From positions 1 to 64,000 of the forward strand of contig JAFXNA010000004.1 in NCBI GenBank assembly GCA_017529865.1: 64,000 nt of DNA. Direction: 5' to 3'. Within the stretch, counting starts at the first letter, position 1. The number at the start of each line of letters is the position of its first letter. Below, piece after piece: positions 6,455 through 14,064 of this stretch. Below the pieces are notes generated by a model. It worked only from the letters and a program-made list of their open reading frames with translations, ran no database searches and was not told where the DNA came from. The position numbers and the translations under genes were made by a program. This DNA comes from Bacteroidaceae bacterium (GTDB taxonomy: Bacteria; Bacteroidota; Bacteroidia; Bacteroidales; Bacteroidaceae).

Positions 6455-6483
6455 AATATAGATAATTATTTTCAGTTTGTCAA
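6455..6483 (-). promoter_or_regulatory. Sigma70-like promoter fused to a stop codon
   Basis: TTGACA (6478-6483), 17-bp spacer, TATATT (6455-6460). The TGA inside TTGACA is the stop codon of the upstream 106-aa gene. Confidence 0.85.
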
Positions 6484-6800
6484 GAGTGTTGTTTGATTAG
6501 TTCACGGAACGCATCGAAGCGTGTACCTGGGCAGAAATCTTTCAGGAACTGGATTTGGGTTTCAGTAATCGGTTTTGCTTTTGTCAGTGCTCCAAGGACC
6601 AGTGATTTTGTATAGCGATATTCAAAGTGTCTATATAAGTAGATTGAGTTTGAATTTCCTTTCCAGTCATAGGACTTGAACCAGTTGATATACTTATGGA
6701 GTTGTTTTTCCGTGAGGAGGATGTACTTGAAATACTTTCCTTCGTCGCCAGGGAGGCTGGTATCAATGAAATACAGGGGTTTTGCGGTTTGTTTATTCAT
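6480..6800 (-). CDS. Unknown protein, 106 aa
   Basis: Not recognised. A compact, aromatic-rich protein (MNKQTAKPLYFIDTSLPGDE start). It has its own promoter at 6831-6859 and AAGGA before the ATG. Its TGA stop is part of the next unit's -35 box. Confidence 0.75.
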   Translation of the reverse strand: MNKQTAKPLYFIDTSLPGDEGKYFKYILLTEKQLHKYINWFKSYDWKGNSNSIYLYRHFEYRYTKSLVLGALTKAKPITETQIQFLKDFCPGTRFDAFRELIKQHS

Positions 6801-6830
6801 AGGGTATCCTTAGGGTGATTGGATGATTAC

Positions 6831-6859
6831 AATATAGATAATTAAACTTGCATTGTCAA
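6831..6859 (-). promoter_or_regulatory. Sigma70-like promoter fused to a stop codon
   Basis: TTGACA (6854-6859), 17-bp spacer, TATATT (6831-6836), driving the 106-aa gene. The -35 contains the TGA stop of the 230-aa gene. Confidence 0.85.
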
Positions 6860-7548
6860 GGAGTTTTCTTACCTTTTCTGAAGGATGTTGTATTCAGGGG
6901 TTCATCCATGGCAAGGAATTTGAGTGCGAAGGCAAGACCTACGGGTTTGCTGGTGGGGATGACTCTCACTGCGGTATTGGGGTAGAGCTCTGGTTCAACC
7001 AGGCGTGGGGGAGGGCCGAAGTATTTCTCTGGGTGTTTTAGGTAGTCTTGGTAACGGGCTTCCGTCTCTCGTTTGATACGGGCACGTTCTTCGAACCTTA
7101 CATGTTCCCAGTATTTGTAGTTGAAGTTGCGTTTTTCGGCTGGTCTTCCGTAGAAGTAGTTGACGAGGTCTCTAACCCAGTATTCGACAGCGGCACATTT
7201 GGCATCCACGTCCATGTCTGGGGGGATTTCGAACTTGACTGGGGCAGCCTTTCCAGAACCTCTTGGTTTGAACCAGCCGATGTCGTCCAGGTGTTCCTCG
7301 CCGTGCCTGAGGTCTCTGGTGAGGGCGATTTTGAAGGTGAACTGCCTGCCGTCCTTTTCGATGACATAGATATCGTCATGGGGTCTTGCGTCCATGACCA
7401 TTTCATCTGCGGCCACTTCATTTGTTTCCTTGATGGAGAACCCGTTTTCTTCGAGGCGTTTTAGGAGGAGTTCGAACGGGGTTTCAGACCATCCGTCCGG
7501 GAACTCGTTCTTGACTACGGTGAATTCGGAATTTTCGCTGGGTTTCAT
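6856..7548 (-). CDS. Unknown protein, 230 aa
   Basis: Not recognised. It has an N-terminal alpha/beta part (residues 1-100, with VIEKDGRQFTFKIALTRDLR), a helical middle (EERARIKRETEARYQDYLKH) and a basic C-terminus (RKGKKTP). It directly follows a 44-aa membrane protein gene (2 bp gap). Confidence 0.75.
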   Translation of the reverse strand: MKPSENSEFTVVKNEFPDGWSETPFELLLKRLEENGFSIKETNEVAADEMVMDARPHDDIYVIEKDGRQFTFKIALTRDLRHGEEHLDDIGWFKPRGSGKAAPVKFEIPPDMDVDAKCAAVEYWVRDLVNYFYGRPAEKRNFNYKYWEHVRFEERARIKRETEARYQDYLKHPEKYFGPPPRLVEPELYPNTAVRVIPTSKPVGLAFALKFLAMDEPLNTTSFRKGKKTP

Positions 7549-7550
7549 GT

Positions 7551-7685
7551 TTAGGTGTCCAGGTATTTGGTATAATTGGGGTTTGGCGCCTTTGGCGGAT
7601 GTTTTTTCTGGTGCCTGATATCACAGAATACCAATACCGCCCCGATTACCCAGATAATCACAAATAGATAAAGTAATTGTTCCAT
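7551..7685 (-). CDS. Small single-pass membrane protein, 44 aa
   Basis: A 44-codon gene starting MEQLLYLFVIIWVIGAVLVF: one hydrophobic helix of about 20 residues, then a basic, Pro-rich cytoplasm-type tail (RHQKKHPPKAPNPNY). It fills an otherwise empty stretch and is flanked by genes on the same strand with gaps of 2 and 16 bp. Function unknown. Confidence 0.62.
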   Translation of the reverse strand: MEQLLYLFVIIWVIGAVLVFCDIRHQKKHPPKAPNPNYTKYLDT

Positions 7686-7701
7686 CGGGTCTCCGTCTTG
7701 T

Positions 7702-8058
7702 TCATTTTAGTCCCTTGTATATGCACCATACGAACAGCATCATCATGATATAGTTGTATGCGGCAATCACTATAGAGCTGTGTTTGCCATATCCGAATGC
7801 GGTAGCGGCAAGAATGGTCATCATGACACATGCGATGGCCAGGACTATTGCGATTCCGATTGCTGCGGTTCCTCCGACGAGCAGGCCGACCGCTGCCAGA
7901 CTGATGGCGCCCACTCGCAGGAGAATAGCCCCTGTGAGACCCATTTTTTGTTCGAGCGTGCCTTCTGTTTCCTTGGTCTTTCTGAGGTACCTTACGATGT
8001 TGCAGACAATGCGGAGCGCTTGATATACGATTGTGACGATGAATAGGTAAGCAATCAT
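7702..8058 (-). CDS. Membrane protein, 118 aa
   Basis: Four hydrophobic segments can be seen, starting MIAYLFIVTIVYQALRIVCN, then GAILLRVGAISLAAVGLLVG, IAIVLAIACVMMTILAATAF and YNYIMMMLFVWCIYKGLK. The start follows AAAGGAGTAACC. An upstream in-frame extension overlaps the 267-aa gene and is rejected. Role unknown. Confidence 0.75.
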   Translation of the reverse strand: MIAYLFIVTIVYQALRIVCNIVRYLRKTKETEGTLEQKMGLTGAILLRVGAISLAAVGLLVGGTAAIGIAIVLAIACVMMTILAATAFGYGKHSSIVIAAYNYIMMMLFVWCIYKGLK

Positions 8059-8069
8059 GGTTACTCCTT

Positions 8070-8873
8070 TTATTTGTTGAGCTTTTGGTTGAACGGTGGG
8101 TTTCTCGACTGGTCGAAGTTGAAGTCTACCCGTCTTCCGCACTGGGGGCAGTACACGGCGAAATCGGGGAAATTCAGGAATTCTTGGACGGTACGGCTGA
8201 AGCTGTTGACCGTTCCGCAGCTGCATTGCCAGTCCACCCTGTATTTGTCTGGTACGAACTCGAGATTGATGCGTTTCCAGAAGCCCTTTATCGCAAGTGG
8301 ATTCTGTTGGGGGTTCAACGGTTTGTAATCGAAGCAGTCCTTGGGTGCTTCAACCACGCCGCAAACTAAGGACTCGACCTTCGTTGGAACGTTAACTGGT
8401 TTCCAGTACTTGATTTGGGCCCCGTTGCAGCTATGGAAGTTGCCTGCGGGGACATCGTAGCAGAGGACATCACCTTCTTTGTTTTTCGTCCAGGTAAGTC
8501 TCTTGGCCGGCATCATCTTGGCGACGATGACTGCAGGTCTGAGTTTTTCTGGGTTCTGCCTGTCTTCGAGCAGGGCGAAGATTTCCTGGTTAAGTGGGAT
8601 TTTCGTGTTGGCGACATCGTTCCAGTCGTGCAGGTCAATCATGGTTTCCTCCGTAGGTCCATACTGTTCTTCGTATGGGGTTTTCCAGTCATGTACGGGC
8701 AAGTCATTCTGTTTGGCCAACTTGTCTATGGCTGATGAAATTTCGTGTTCGACATCTTTGTGGTTCATGTCGTTGCAGTGCAGGCCGTATTCGAAGGCAT
8801 GGTGTACTGTCTTGATGAGGTCATACCAGCCCATTTTTTCGGCTTTTTCGTCGATAGGTTTTGTTCCGCACAT
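8070..8873 (-). CDS. Unknown protein with C-terminal zinc ribbon, 267 aa
   Basis: The last 60 residues carry CSCGTVNSF and YCPQCGRRVDF, a four-Cys ribbon. The N-terminal 90 residues are helical with several His (HHAFEYGLHCNDMNH). The middle (about 100-170) is beta-rich. No family recognised. It is first in the unit from the promoter at 8914-8942, with AGGAGGAAATCC as ribosome-binding site. Confidence 0.78.
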   Translation of the reverse strand: MCGTKPIDEKAEKMGWYDLIKTVHHAFEYGLHCNDMNHKDVEHEISSAIDKLAKQNDLPVHDWKTPYEEQYGPTEETMIDLHDWNDVANTKIPLNQEIFALLEDRQNPEKLRPAVIVAKMMPAKRLTWTKNKEGDVLCYDVPAGNFHSCNGAQIKYWKPVNVPTKVESLVCGVVEAPKDCFDYKPLNPQQNPLAIKGFWKRINLEFVPDKYRVDWQCSCGTVNSFSRTVQEFLNFPDFAVYCPQCGRRVDFNFDQSRNPPFNQKLNK

Positions 8874-8913
8874 AGTGGATTTCCTCCTAGGAGATTAGGT
8901 TGTAGATTGAATA

Positions 8914-8942
8914 AATATAACGAAATGCCCCCATGGTGTCAA
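8914..8942 (-). promoter_or_regulatory. Sigma70-like promoter fused to a stop codon
   Basis: TTGACA (8937-8942), 17-bp spacer, TATATT (8914-8919). The TGA in the -35 is the stop of the 52-aa gene at 8939-9097. Confidence 0.85.
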
Positions 8943-9097
8943 GGGGTTTGCGGTAACTCTTTCTTGCAGTTTGGTTCTCCGCCCTTGCTGTCTGGAATCC
9001 AGTTGCATTTCTGGCCTTCGACAAAGTCCTTGAACCAATTGGGGAGTTCTTTCGGGAATTCCCCGTCAAGCAATCCTTTTATTTTGACCAGCTCCAT
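8939..9097 (-). CDS. Unknown small protein, 52 aa
   Basis: A 52-codon gene starting MELVKIKGLLDGEFPKELPN, with CNWIPDSKGGEPNCKKELPQ at the end. It lies 11 bp after the GatB-tail gene and ends inside the next promoter's -35 box. Two Cys are present but no motif is recognised. Confidence 0.6.
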   Translation of the reverse strand: MELVKIKGLLDGEFPKELPNWFKDFVEGQKCNWIPDSKGGEPNCKKELPQTP

Positions 9098-9108
9098 TGA
9101 AGCCTCAC

Positions 9109-9495
9109 TTATAGCTGTATAATCTCGGCCTCGCGTTCTTTTTCTGCAGCTTTTACGAGGTCTTCCATGTTGTCGATATACTGTCTGACGAGGGCAGGGT
9201 TAAGTTTGCCTCCCGACTGACGCATACATTGCCCGACGAGTTCGTGTTTTGCCTTGTCGTCACCGTTCTGTGCCCTGTGCAGGAGGTCTGGGAACTTGTT
9301 GAGGATATCGAGGACAGCAATCGGGTCTGGCATGCACTTGCGGAGACCGATGTTCTTGATGACATCCTCCGGGGTTCCACCCTGTTTGAATATGATTTCG
9401 GCCACCTTCTTTCCAATCTTGGCGTTGATAACGTTGTCGTTAATCAGGTCGAATACATGGAGGATGTTTTCAATCTTCGTCTGTTCGTTTTCCAT
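9109..9495 (-). CDS. Stand-alone GatB/YqeY tail-domain protein
   Basis: A 128-aa protein that covers only the C-terminal helical domain of the GatB subunit of Asp/Glu-tRNA amidotransferase (GatB_YqeY domain). Seen: GKKVAEIIFKQGGTPEDVI, then KFPDLLHRAQNGDDKAKHEL and VGQCMRQSGGKLNPALVRQY, matching the family pattern G.D.A...LVGQ.M..(S/T).G..NP..V. In GatB this tail contacts the tRNA; a free copy could bind tRNA without amidating it. The start at MENEQTK is preferred because GAGGA lies upstream; an ATG 12 bp earlier overlaps that site. It overlaps the 106-aa gene upstream by 26 bp. Confidence 0.78.
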   Translation of the reverse strand: MENEQTKIENILHVFDLINDNVINAKIGKKVAEIIFKQGGTPEDVIKNIGLRKCMPDPIAVLDILNKFPDLLHRAQNGDDKAKHELVGQCMRQSGGKLNPALVRQYIDNMEDLVKAAEKEREAEIIQL

Positions 9496-9790
9496 CGGGT
9501 TCCTCATCTGGGTAGATGTATTCTGGTTTAATCTTGCTGGTTTTCTCTACGAGTTTGCAATGTTCGTCGTACAGCTTGATGTATCTTCGTGCATTGTCCT
9601 CGGTGTAGAACCCGATGCAGTTTCCATGGAAGAAGCTGTCATAAGATTCATGATTGATATAAACCTCATGTAGTTCATGGTACTCGCTTACGAAAGCGGG
9701 TTCCCACCAGTGGAAGAACAAGAATTTGACCCTCTTGTAGGGAGCGAAGAGTTTCTGTCCGTTATGATACAAGACTTTTATACGCCACAT
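9470..9790 (-). CDS. Unknown protein, 106 aa
   Basis: Not recognised. Aromatic-rich (FLFFHWWEPAFVSEYHELHE) with an acidic tail rich in Pro/Glu/Asp. AAAGGAG precedes the ATG. Its 3' end overlaps the GatB-tail gene. Confidence 0.72.
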   Translation of the reverse strand: MWRIKVLYHNGQKLFAPYKRVKFLFFHWWEPAFVSEYHELHEVYINHESYDSFFHGNCIGFYTEDNARRYIKLYDEHCKLVEKTSKIKPEYIYPDEEPDGKRTDED

Positions 9791-9793
9791 AGG

Positions 9794-10051
9794 TTAAACT
9801 CCTTTCCAATCTGCCTTGTCAAGAAGCCAGTCGGAGAATGTGATGATGGGGTTCCTGAGATATTTGTGCTCGCCTGATTGCCATGGTCTGACAATGCGGT
9901 ACAACAGTAATGCAGGCATCAGGGCGAGCTTGGCGAGGTAGAATATACCGAGTGCAATCAGGCTGATTATGGCCGCTGCGAGGACGAAGGGGAGTGCGAC
10001 GATTGATGTGAACAGCACTACAACCCAGTGGATTCGTTGTTTGATATTCAT
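9794..10051 (-). CDS. Membrane protein, 85 aa
   Basis: Two long hydrophobic segments (WVVVLFTSIVALPFVLAAAI and LIALGIFYLAKLALMPALLL) followed by a polar tail with SDWLLDKADWKGV. Starts MNIKQRIHW. The ribosome-binding site is weak. Function unknown. Confidence 0.72.
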   Translation of the reverse strand: MNIKQRIHWVVVLFTSIVALPFVLAAAIISLIALGIFYLAKLALMPALLLYRIVRPWQSGEHKYLRNPIITFSDWLLDKADWKGV

Positions 10052-10054
10052 AAT

Positions 10055-10459
10055 TTACCACGGTGCATGATATTCAAGGTCCAAGATTTGAGTAATTCGT
10101 TTGTCAAAGTAGTTTTTTAATGCGGTGAGAGTTTGAATCGCCCTATCAACGGTGATGGTCACTGTGCCATCGCTGTTGACTGACGGTGTCACTTTGTTGA
10201 ACCAGTCTGGTGAGGCCAACTTAATCTGAGCGACCCCCATCCGTGTGTTACGGACAAAATCTGCAAAATGCAGACCAAACACGGCATCATGCAAATCGTC
10301 AACCGAAGATTCGAGAATCCTGGTTTTACTGCGGGTTACCCAGTCGTCTGCATCGAGGTTTGCTTCCTTGCGTTTTTCATCCACGACTTCACGGGTGAGA
10401 TAACCTTCATTGACCATCTCGGTTGCATACCGTTCGATTTCTTCGAGATATTCCTTCAT
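10055..10459 (-). CDS. Unknown helical protein, 134 aa
   Basis: Not recognised. The N-terminal half is charged helix (MKEYLEEIERYATEMVNEGY); the C-terminal half has GTVTITVDRAIQTLTALKNY. The start is uncertain: this ATG avoids the upstream gene, while the longest frame (start 10519) overlaps it by 43 bp and has no ribosome-binding site. Confidence 0.68.
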   Translation of the reverse strand: MKEYLEEIERYATEMVNEGYLTREVVDEKRKEANLDADDWVTRSKTRILESSVDDLHDAVFGLHFADFVRNTRMGVAQIKLASPDWFNKVTPSVNSDGTVTITVDRAIQTLTALKNYFDKRITQILDLEYHAPW

Positions 10460-10476
10460 TCTTTCATCTAATCTAG

Positions 10477-10722
10477 TTATTTTTTCTTTTTCGTCAAGTC
10501 CCTTCCGCACATTGGGCAAAATTTTATGCCACGTATGGTGCAGATATTAACTGTCTGGTCGTCCGTAGTCTGGATTTCAATGTCGTTAAAGTGTACTATC
10601 GCCTCGTATGGCCAGCAGCTCATTGGTGCATTGAGGACAACGCCGCCTGGGTGTTCGCAGTAGAAGCACGGTTGCTTCTTTTTTTCATCCTTGTCGTACG
10701 CTTTCAGTTCTTCGTTTCTCAT
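10477..10722 (-). CDS. Small zinc-ribbon protein, 81 aa
   Basis: CFYCEHPGG near residue 20 and KFCPMCGRDLTKKKK at the end form a CxxC...CxxC zinc ribbon. The end is strongly basic. The ATG overlaps the preceding stop (ATGA), pointing to coupled translation. Function unknown. Confidence 0.75.
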   Translation of the reverse strand: MRNEELKAYDKDEKKKQPCFYCEHPGGVVLNAPMSCWPYEAIVHFNDIEIQTTDDQTVNICTIRGIKFCPMCGRDLTKKKK

Positions 10723-11222
10723 TTGCGCTTCCTCTTGCAATCGGGGTATAGGAACCTGAGCGCCTTGTAGATGCCGTCTGGGGCACTCACCCCAGGTATC
10801 GGCTCATGGCAGTCGAACAGGGCAGGGAACCTGCGTCTGTCCATCGGCATGCGTTCCTTTGGATGCTTCTTACGCCATTCGGCTTCTTCCCGTTTCCATT
10901 CTTCGAGAGCCTTCTTGCGTTCTTCTTCCCATTTCTTTGCTTCGATGGCACGCTTGGCATCTTCCTCTGCCCATCGTTTGCGGTCGGCAGCGATGTCGTG
11001 TATCTTCCTGGGTGGAATGCCCTTCGACGGAACTTCCTTGATTACATATTCGTCTGGGCCGCTTTCCTCGTGGTTCATGCGTTCCAGTTCGATACAAATG
11101 TCTTCCCAAGCTCGGAAGTAGCCGCAGAACCATTCCTTTCCGTTCGGGTAGATACGGTAGAGTTCCAAACAGAGGTCGGAACCGTGGAGTTTAGCTCCTG
11201 TATACTCAATCATTTTTCTCAT
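10719..11222 (-). CDS. Unknown protein with charged coiled coil, 167 aa
   Basis: Residues about 75-125 form a very charged helix (DRKRWAEEDAKRAIEAKKWE and on). The N-terminal 70 residues are mixed alpha/beta (EYTGAKLHGSDLCLELYRIY). The ATG overlaps the upstream stop as ATGA; a second in-frame ATG lies 9 bp downstream. No family recognised. Confidence 0.72.
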   Translation of the reverse strand: MRKMIEYTGAKLHGSDLCLELYRIYPNGKEWFCGYFRAWEDICIELERMNHEESGPDEYVIKEVPSKGIPPRKIHDIAADRKRWAEEDAKRAIEAKKWEEERKKALEEWKREEAEWRKKHPKERMPMDRRRFPALFDCHEPIPGVSAPDGIYKALRFLYPDCKRKRK

Positions 11223-11647
11223 TTCAGTTTCTCAGCAAGTTTACGGTAATTTTCTTCGAGGTTTCCCCAGAATGCAATCCATTCTTTATATGATTTATGT
11301 GCGATGCGCTTGAACGGGTTCGTACGGGTTCTATCGCCATTTTCGGAACAGTAATGCAGGTAAGGGGTACGGAAATACACATGCCACAGGAATTTGTTTT
11401 CCTTCGCTCTTTCCGCTTTTTCAAGGCACAGCGCACGGCGGAGCAGCTTGATTTCCATAGCCTGCTTTCTGGCGAGTTGCAACCATTTTTCACGGGCCTT
11501 GTCGGTATTGAGTGAATCTTCCTTCAAGTTGGCAAACTCGATTTCTTTTGCTTCGAGTTTCGCTTTCAGCTCGGCGTTCTCGCTGAGGAGCTTTGCGTCA
11601 GTCTGGCCGTTTTCTGGACTGATGTGAAATCGTCTTCCACCTCTCAT
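11219..11647 (-). CDS. Coiled-coil protein, 142 aa
   Basis: Residues about 15-90 are a continuous heptad-like helix (LLSENAELKAKLEAKEIEFA, KAREKWLQLARKQAMEIKLL). The C-terminal part has WHVYFRTPYLHYC. It overlaps genes on both sides by ATGA. Function unknown. Confidence 0.72.
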   Translation of the reverse strand: MRGGRRFHISPENGQTDAKLLSENAELKAKLEAKEIEFANLKEDSLNTDKAREKWLQLARKQAMEIKLLRRALCLEKAERAKENKFLWHVYFRTPYLHYCSENGDRTRTNPFKRIAHKSYKEWIAFWGNLEENYRKLAEKLK

Positions 11648-12165
11648 GTTGACTCCTTGAATGTTGCGGAAACGTCGCCAGCCTTGAATTGGACAGTGGC
11701 ATCATCAATCTTCTTCATGAACTCGTTGAAGGGGCAGGAGAGTTCCACGGTCACGTCCCTCCAGCATGGATATTTCTTGGATAGATAGTCGATGAACTTG
11801 TTGAAAGGAATTGTCGTTTTATTTCTGGCTTCCAACTCTGCGTCGAGGAACCTCTTTTGGTTCTCGATGCAGCTGCGGATTTTTTCTTCTGCAATGAAGG
11901 GGAAGTCGGTTGAAATGCGTTCGGAAGGGTAGTCGCCGAGGGCCATATTGAATTGACTCGGTACGCCAACATTGATATAGATGTTGTCGTCCTCGCAAAA
12001 TTCTTCATAGTAGGCAAATTCGATTGGCTTGTCCGAAATCGGGTGCGTGTATGTGAAATAGCTCGCCTCGCCGAAGCATTGTTCATTTCTTTTCACATCT
12101 GGGGTTAAGCCGCATTCGGTGCAGATACGGTTGAACTCTTCCATTGTAAGTTTTTGGTTTGCCAT
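11644..12165 (-). CDS. Unknown protein with TxEExxRxCxxCGL start, 173 aa
   Basis: Starts MANQKLTMEEFNRICTECGL. This N-terminal pattern resembles those at 47854-48339 (TFNEIDRMLQGCGL), 32920-33333 (TFEKLDRVLSENGI) and more loosely 45357-45863 (ILKLCQDCGL), suggesting a diverged paralog family. The rest is beta-rich (FTYTHPISDKPIEFAYYEEF). Function unknown. The ATG follows AAGGAGATACCCCT. Confidence 0.75.
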   Translation of the reverse strand: MANQKLTMEEFNRICTECGLTPDVKRNEQCFGEASYFTYTHPISDKPIEFAYYEEFCEDDNIYINVGVPSQFNMALGDYPSERISTDFPFIAEEKIRSCIENQKRFLDAELEARNKTTIPFNKFIDYLSKKYPCWRDVTVELSCPFNEFMKKIDDATVQFKAGDVSATFKEST

Positions 12166-12183
12166 AGGGGTATCTCCTTATTT

Positions 12184-12294
12184 CTATGCCAGCTTCGTGA
12201 TTGTTTGCAGAAATTCCGCCCAGTCATCTGTACGTACGTTTGAACGCCGACTGTATGTGACAGATACGCAAGTAATAGGACATCCTATTTGCAT
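12184..12294 (-). CDS. Possible small protein, 36 aa
   Basis: A 36-codon frame starting MQIGCPITCVSVTYSRRSNV that overlaps the KH gene's stop as TAATG. This arrangement favours re-initiation. There is no strong ribosome-binding site and no similarity, so this is a tentative call. Confidence 0.42.
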   Translation of the reverse strand: MQIGCPITCVSVTYSRRSNVRTDDWAEFLQTITKLA

Positions 12295-12713
12295 TAATAC
12301 TCGTCATGATACGAAACAACAAATTCCATATGGTCGTACGCCTTCTCGATTGAATTCATTTTAGCCGCTTCCTTCACGATAATCTTCTTGCAGAGCTTTT
12401 CTTCCAGATATTTGATTTCCCTCCCGGCAGGACCAATAAAAATTCCAGGGCGTTTCGCCCATACGGTAATCTTGTTCCAACCCCTGCTTACCTTTACGAT
12501 GTCGCTGTCCTTCATGTATTTCAGAGCCTTTTCTGGAGAGCTGAAATGGTTAATCATATTGTAAAACATGCTGATAAGAAGCATCTTTGTAGGGAACATG
12601 GTGTTGTATACCCAACGACCGAATATGATTAATTCAACCTTGATGTCGTCCCACAAGTTGATATCAATTCCAAGCCGTGCGCTTCTTTCTTTTCTCGACT
12701 CTATTCCAAACAT
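12294..12713 (-). CDS. KH-domain RNA-binding protein
   Basis: A 139-aa protein. Residues about 75-118 read ITVWAKRPGIFIGPAGREIK followed by YLEEKLCKKIIVKEA, a KH fold with the GxxG loop as GPAG; the RPGIxIGxxG form is like type II KH in ribosomal protein S3. Such domains bind single-stranded RNA or DNA. The N-terminal 70 residues are helical with hydrophobic stretches (MLLISMFYNMINHF) and are unrecognised. It is read from a weak promoter at 12748-12776 and overlaps the 36-aa frame downstream. Confidence 0.75.
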   Translation of the reverse strand: MFGIESRKERSARLGIDINLWDDIKVELIIFGRWVYNTMFPTKMLLISMFYNMINHFSSPEKALKYMKDSDIVKVSRGWNKITVWAKRPGIFIGPAGREIKYLEEKLCKKIIVKEAAKMNSIEKAYDHMEFVVSYHDEY

Positions 12714-12747
12714 AGGGTTTACTCCATTCGGTTTAAACTAACGTAAA

Positions 12748-12776
12748 AATATAGTAATTTTATTGGTGCTTGGATG
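12748..12776 (-). promoter_or_regulatory. Probable promoter with weak -35
   Basis: TATATT (12748-12753) with CATCCA at the -35 position after a 17-bp spacer. It is weaker than the other promoters of the window and lies before the KH gene. Confidence 0.5.
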
Positions 12777-12803
12777 ATTTTTGTTGAATTCTTCCAATTT
12801 TTA

Positions 12804-13799
12804 TCAGTTCGGGGAGAGTTTCTGTATGTACGGTAGCATGAACGGGGTGTGCTTTTCGACAAGTTTGCACAGTTCGTCAAAGCCTATAACGTGTAGTTTT
12901 CCCAATGATTTGTCTATTTTTGCCAGATATGACAAGAACAGCCCATTATCTGGGGAGAATACAGGGCCACCACCCCAGTCAAATCCAAAGCTTGTTCCAT
13001 TCAGGAAGAGTTCCATGTCATCACCGTATTTTTTCAAACTAACTCCGTCGATACGCATGTATTTTACGCAATGCATGTCATCGGAATCCCAGTAGACATA
13101 CTTTCCTTTCAGGATATCCATGAAGACATTGCGAAGATGTGTTTCATACTTTCCGTGTTTGCTCTCGATGTCACCAAGAAATTTCGTGCGGGAATCGATA
13201 CAACTGTGAATCATGTTGACCAGAGGAGGGTTCTCATTATGGAGTTCTTCACACAGGTCTGTCATTTTCTTGAATGTGTCGATGTCTTTCCGTGCATTTA
13301 TGACTTGCTTGTAAAGCGATATGACCTCGGTCATAATGTCTCCGATGTTACTGTCGCATGTTACGGTAGGATACTTTCTCAGTTCATCGTTCATCGCATC
13401 AATCGCCTTGTATTCGTCATTCATCTGCCGCAACCTGCGATTGATTTCGTCAAAATGGTCCAGAACAATACCAAGAATCACTTCCTCTTCTTTGGCCCAA
13501 CGGTCATGCATCGACAATCCAGTATCATCTATGTTCGCAATAGCGTCACGCATTTCTTTTTCCCACAAGCCTTCTGTATTGGTTCCTGAGAAACGTTCTG
13601 TTAACGTCCGTACACGGAGAAGGGCAATCAGGTAATTGATTGTAGTTCCAGAACGGTCTGTATAACGACAGAGCGACCGCTTGAATACATCTAGTGAGGA
13701 AATATCGTCTTCCCAAAACGACGGAAACCCATCCGGCGGAGGGAACTCTTTTGCCGAATACTGTTCACGTGCTTCTTTCAGAAATTGTTTTGCATCCAT
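12804..13799 (-). CDS. Unknown helical protein, 331 aa
   Basis: Not recognised. Long helices predominate (HFDEINRRLRQMNDEYKAID, ISLYKQVINARKDIDTFKKM). The C-terminal third is beta-rich with YMRIDGVSLKKYGDDMELFL and GTSFGFDWGGGP. It begins MDAKQFLKEAREQYSAKEFP with a weak AGAGACG site, 1 bp from the zinc-ribbon gene upstream. Confidence 0.78.
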   Translation of the reverse strand: MDAKQFLKEAREQYSAKEFPPPDGFPSFWEDDISSLDVFKRSLCRYTDRSGTTINYLIALLRVRTLTERFSGTNTEGLWEKEMRDAIANIDDTGLSMHDRWAKEEEVILGIVLDHFDEINRRLRQMNDEYKAIDAMNDELRKYPTVTCDSNIGDIMTEVISLYKQVINARKDIDTFKKMTDLCEELHNENPPLVNMIHSCIDSRTKFLGDIESKHGKYETHLRNVFMDILKGKYVYWDSDDMHCVKYMRIDGVSLKKYGDDMELFLNGTSFGFDWGGGPVFSPDNGLFLSYLAKIDKSLGKLHVIGFDELCKLVEKHTPFMLPYIQKLSPN

Positions 13800-13800
13800 A

Positions 13801-14049
13801 TTACGTCTCTTTGTTTTCCTGCTGCATGTCGTGCAGGGATTTTACGTGGTAGCGGATAGTGTCTTTGTTCAAGTCGGGGAAATAACCAGTTTCTTCGTAC
13901 AGTTCGTCGGAAACCCAGTCGCATTTGCTGCACCGTATTCGTATGCTGTAAATACCGTAATCAACCCTGTCTCCGAAGCATTCGAAGGATTTGTCGTTAT
14001 GGCATTTCGGGCATACGATATAATTGCTTTGCTTCATTTCAAACTGCAT
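13801..14049 (-). CDS. Zinc-ribbon protein, 82 aa
   Basis: YIVCPKCHNDKSFECF and IRIRCSKCDWVSDELY form a classic two-knuckle zinc ribbon, like those in transcription-factor-like and DNA-binding phage proteins. It starts MQFEMKQSN with AAAGGAATATACG upstream. It lies between the methyltransferase and the 331-aa gene. Confidence 0.75.
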   Translation of the reverse strand: MQFEMKQSNYIVCPKCHNDKSFECFGDRVDYGIYSIRIRCSKCDWVSDELYEETGYFPDLNKDTIRYHVKSLHDMQQENKET

Positions 14050-14064
14050 CGTATATTCCTTTGG

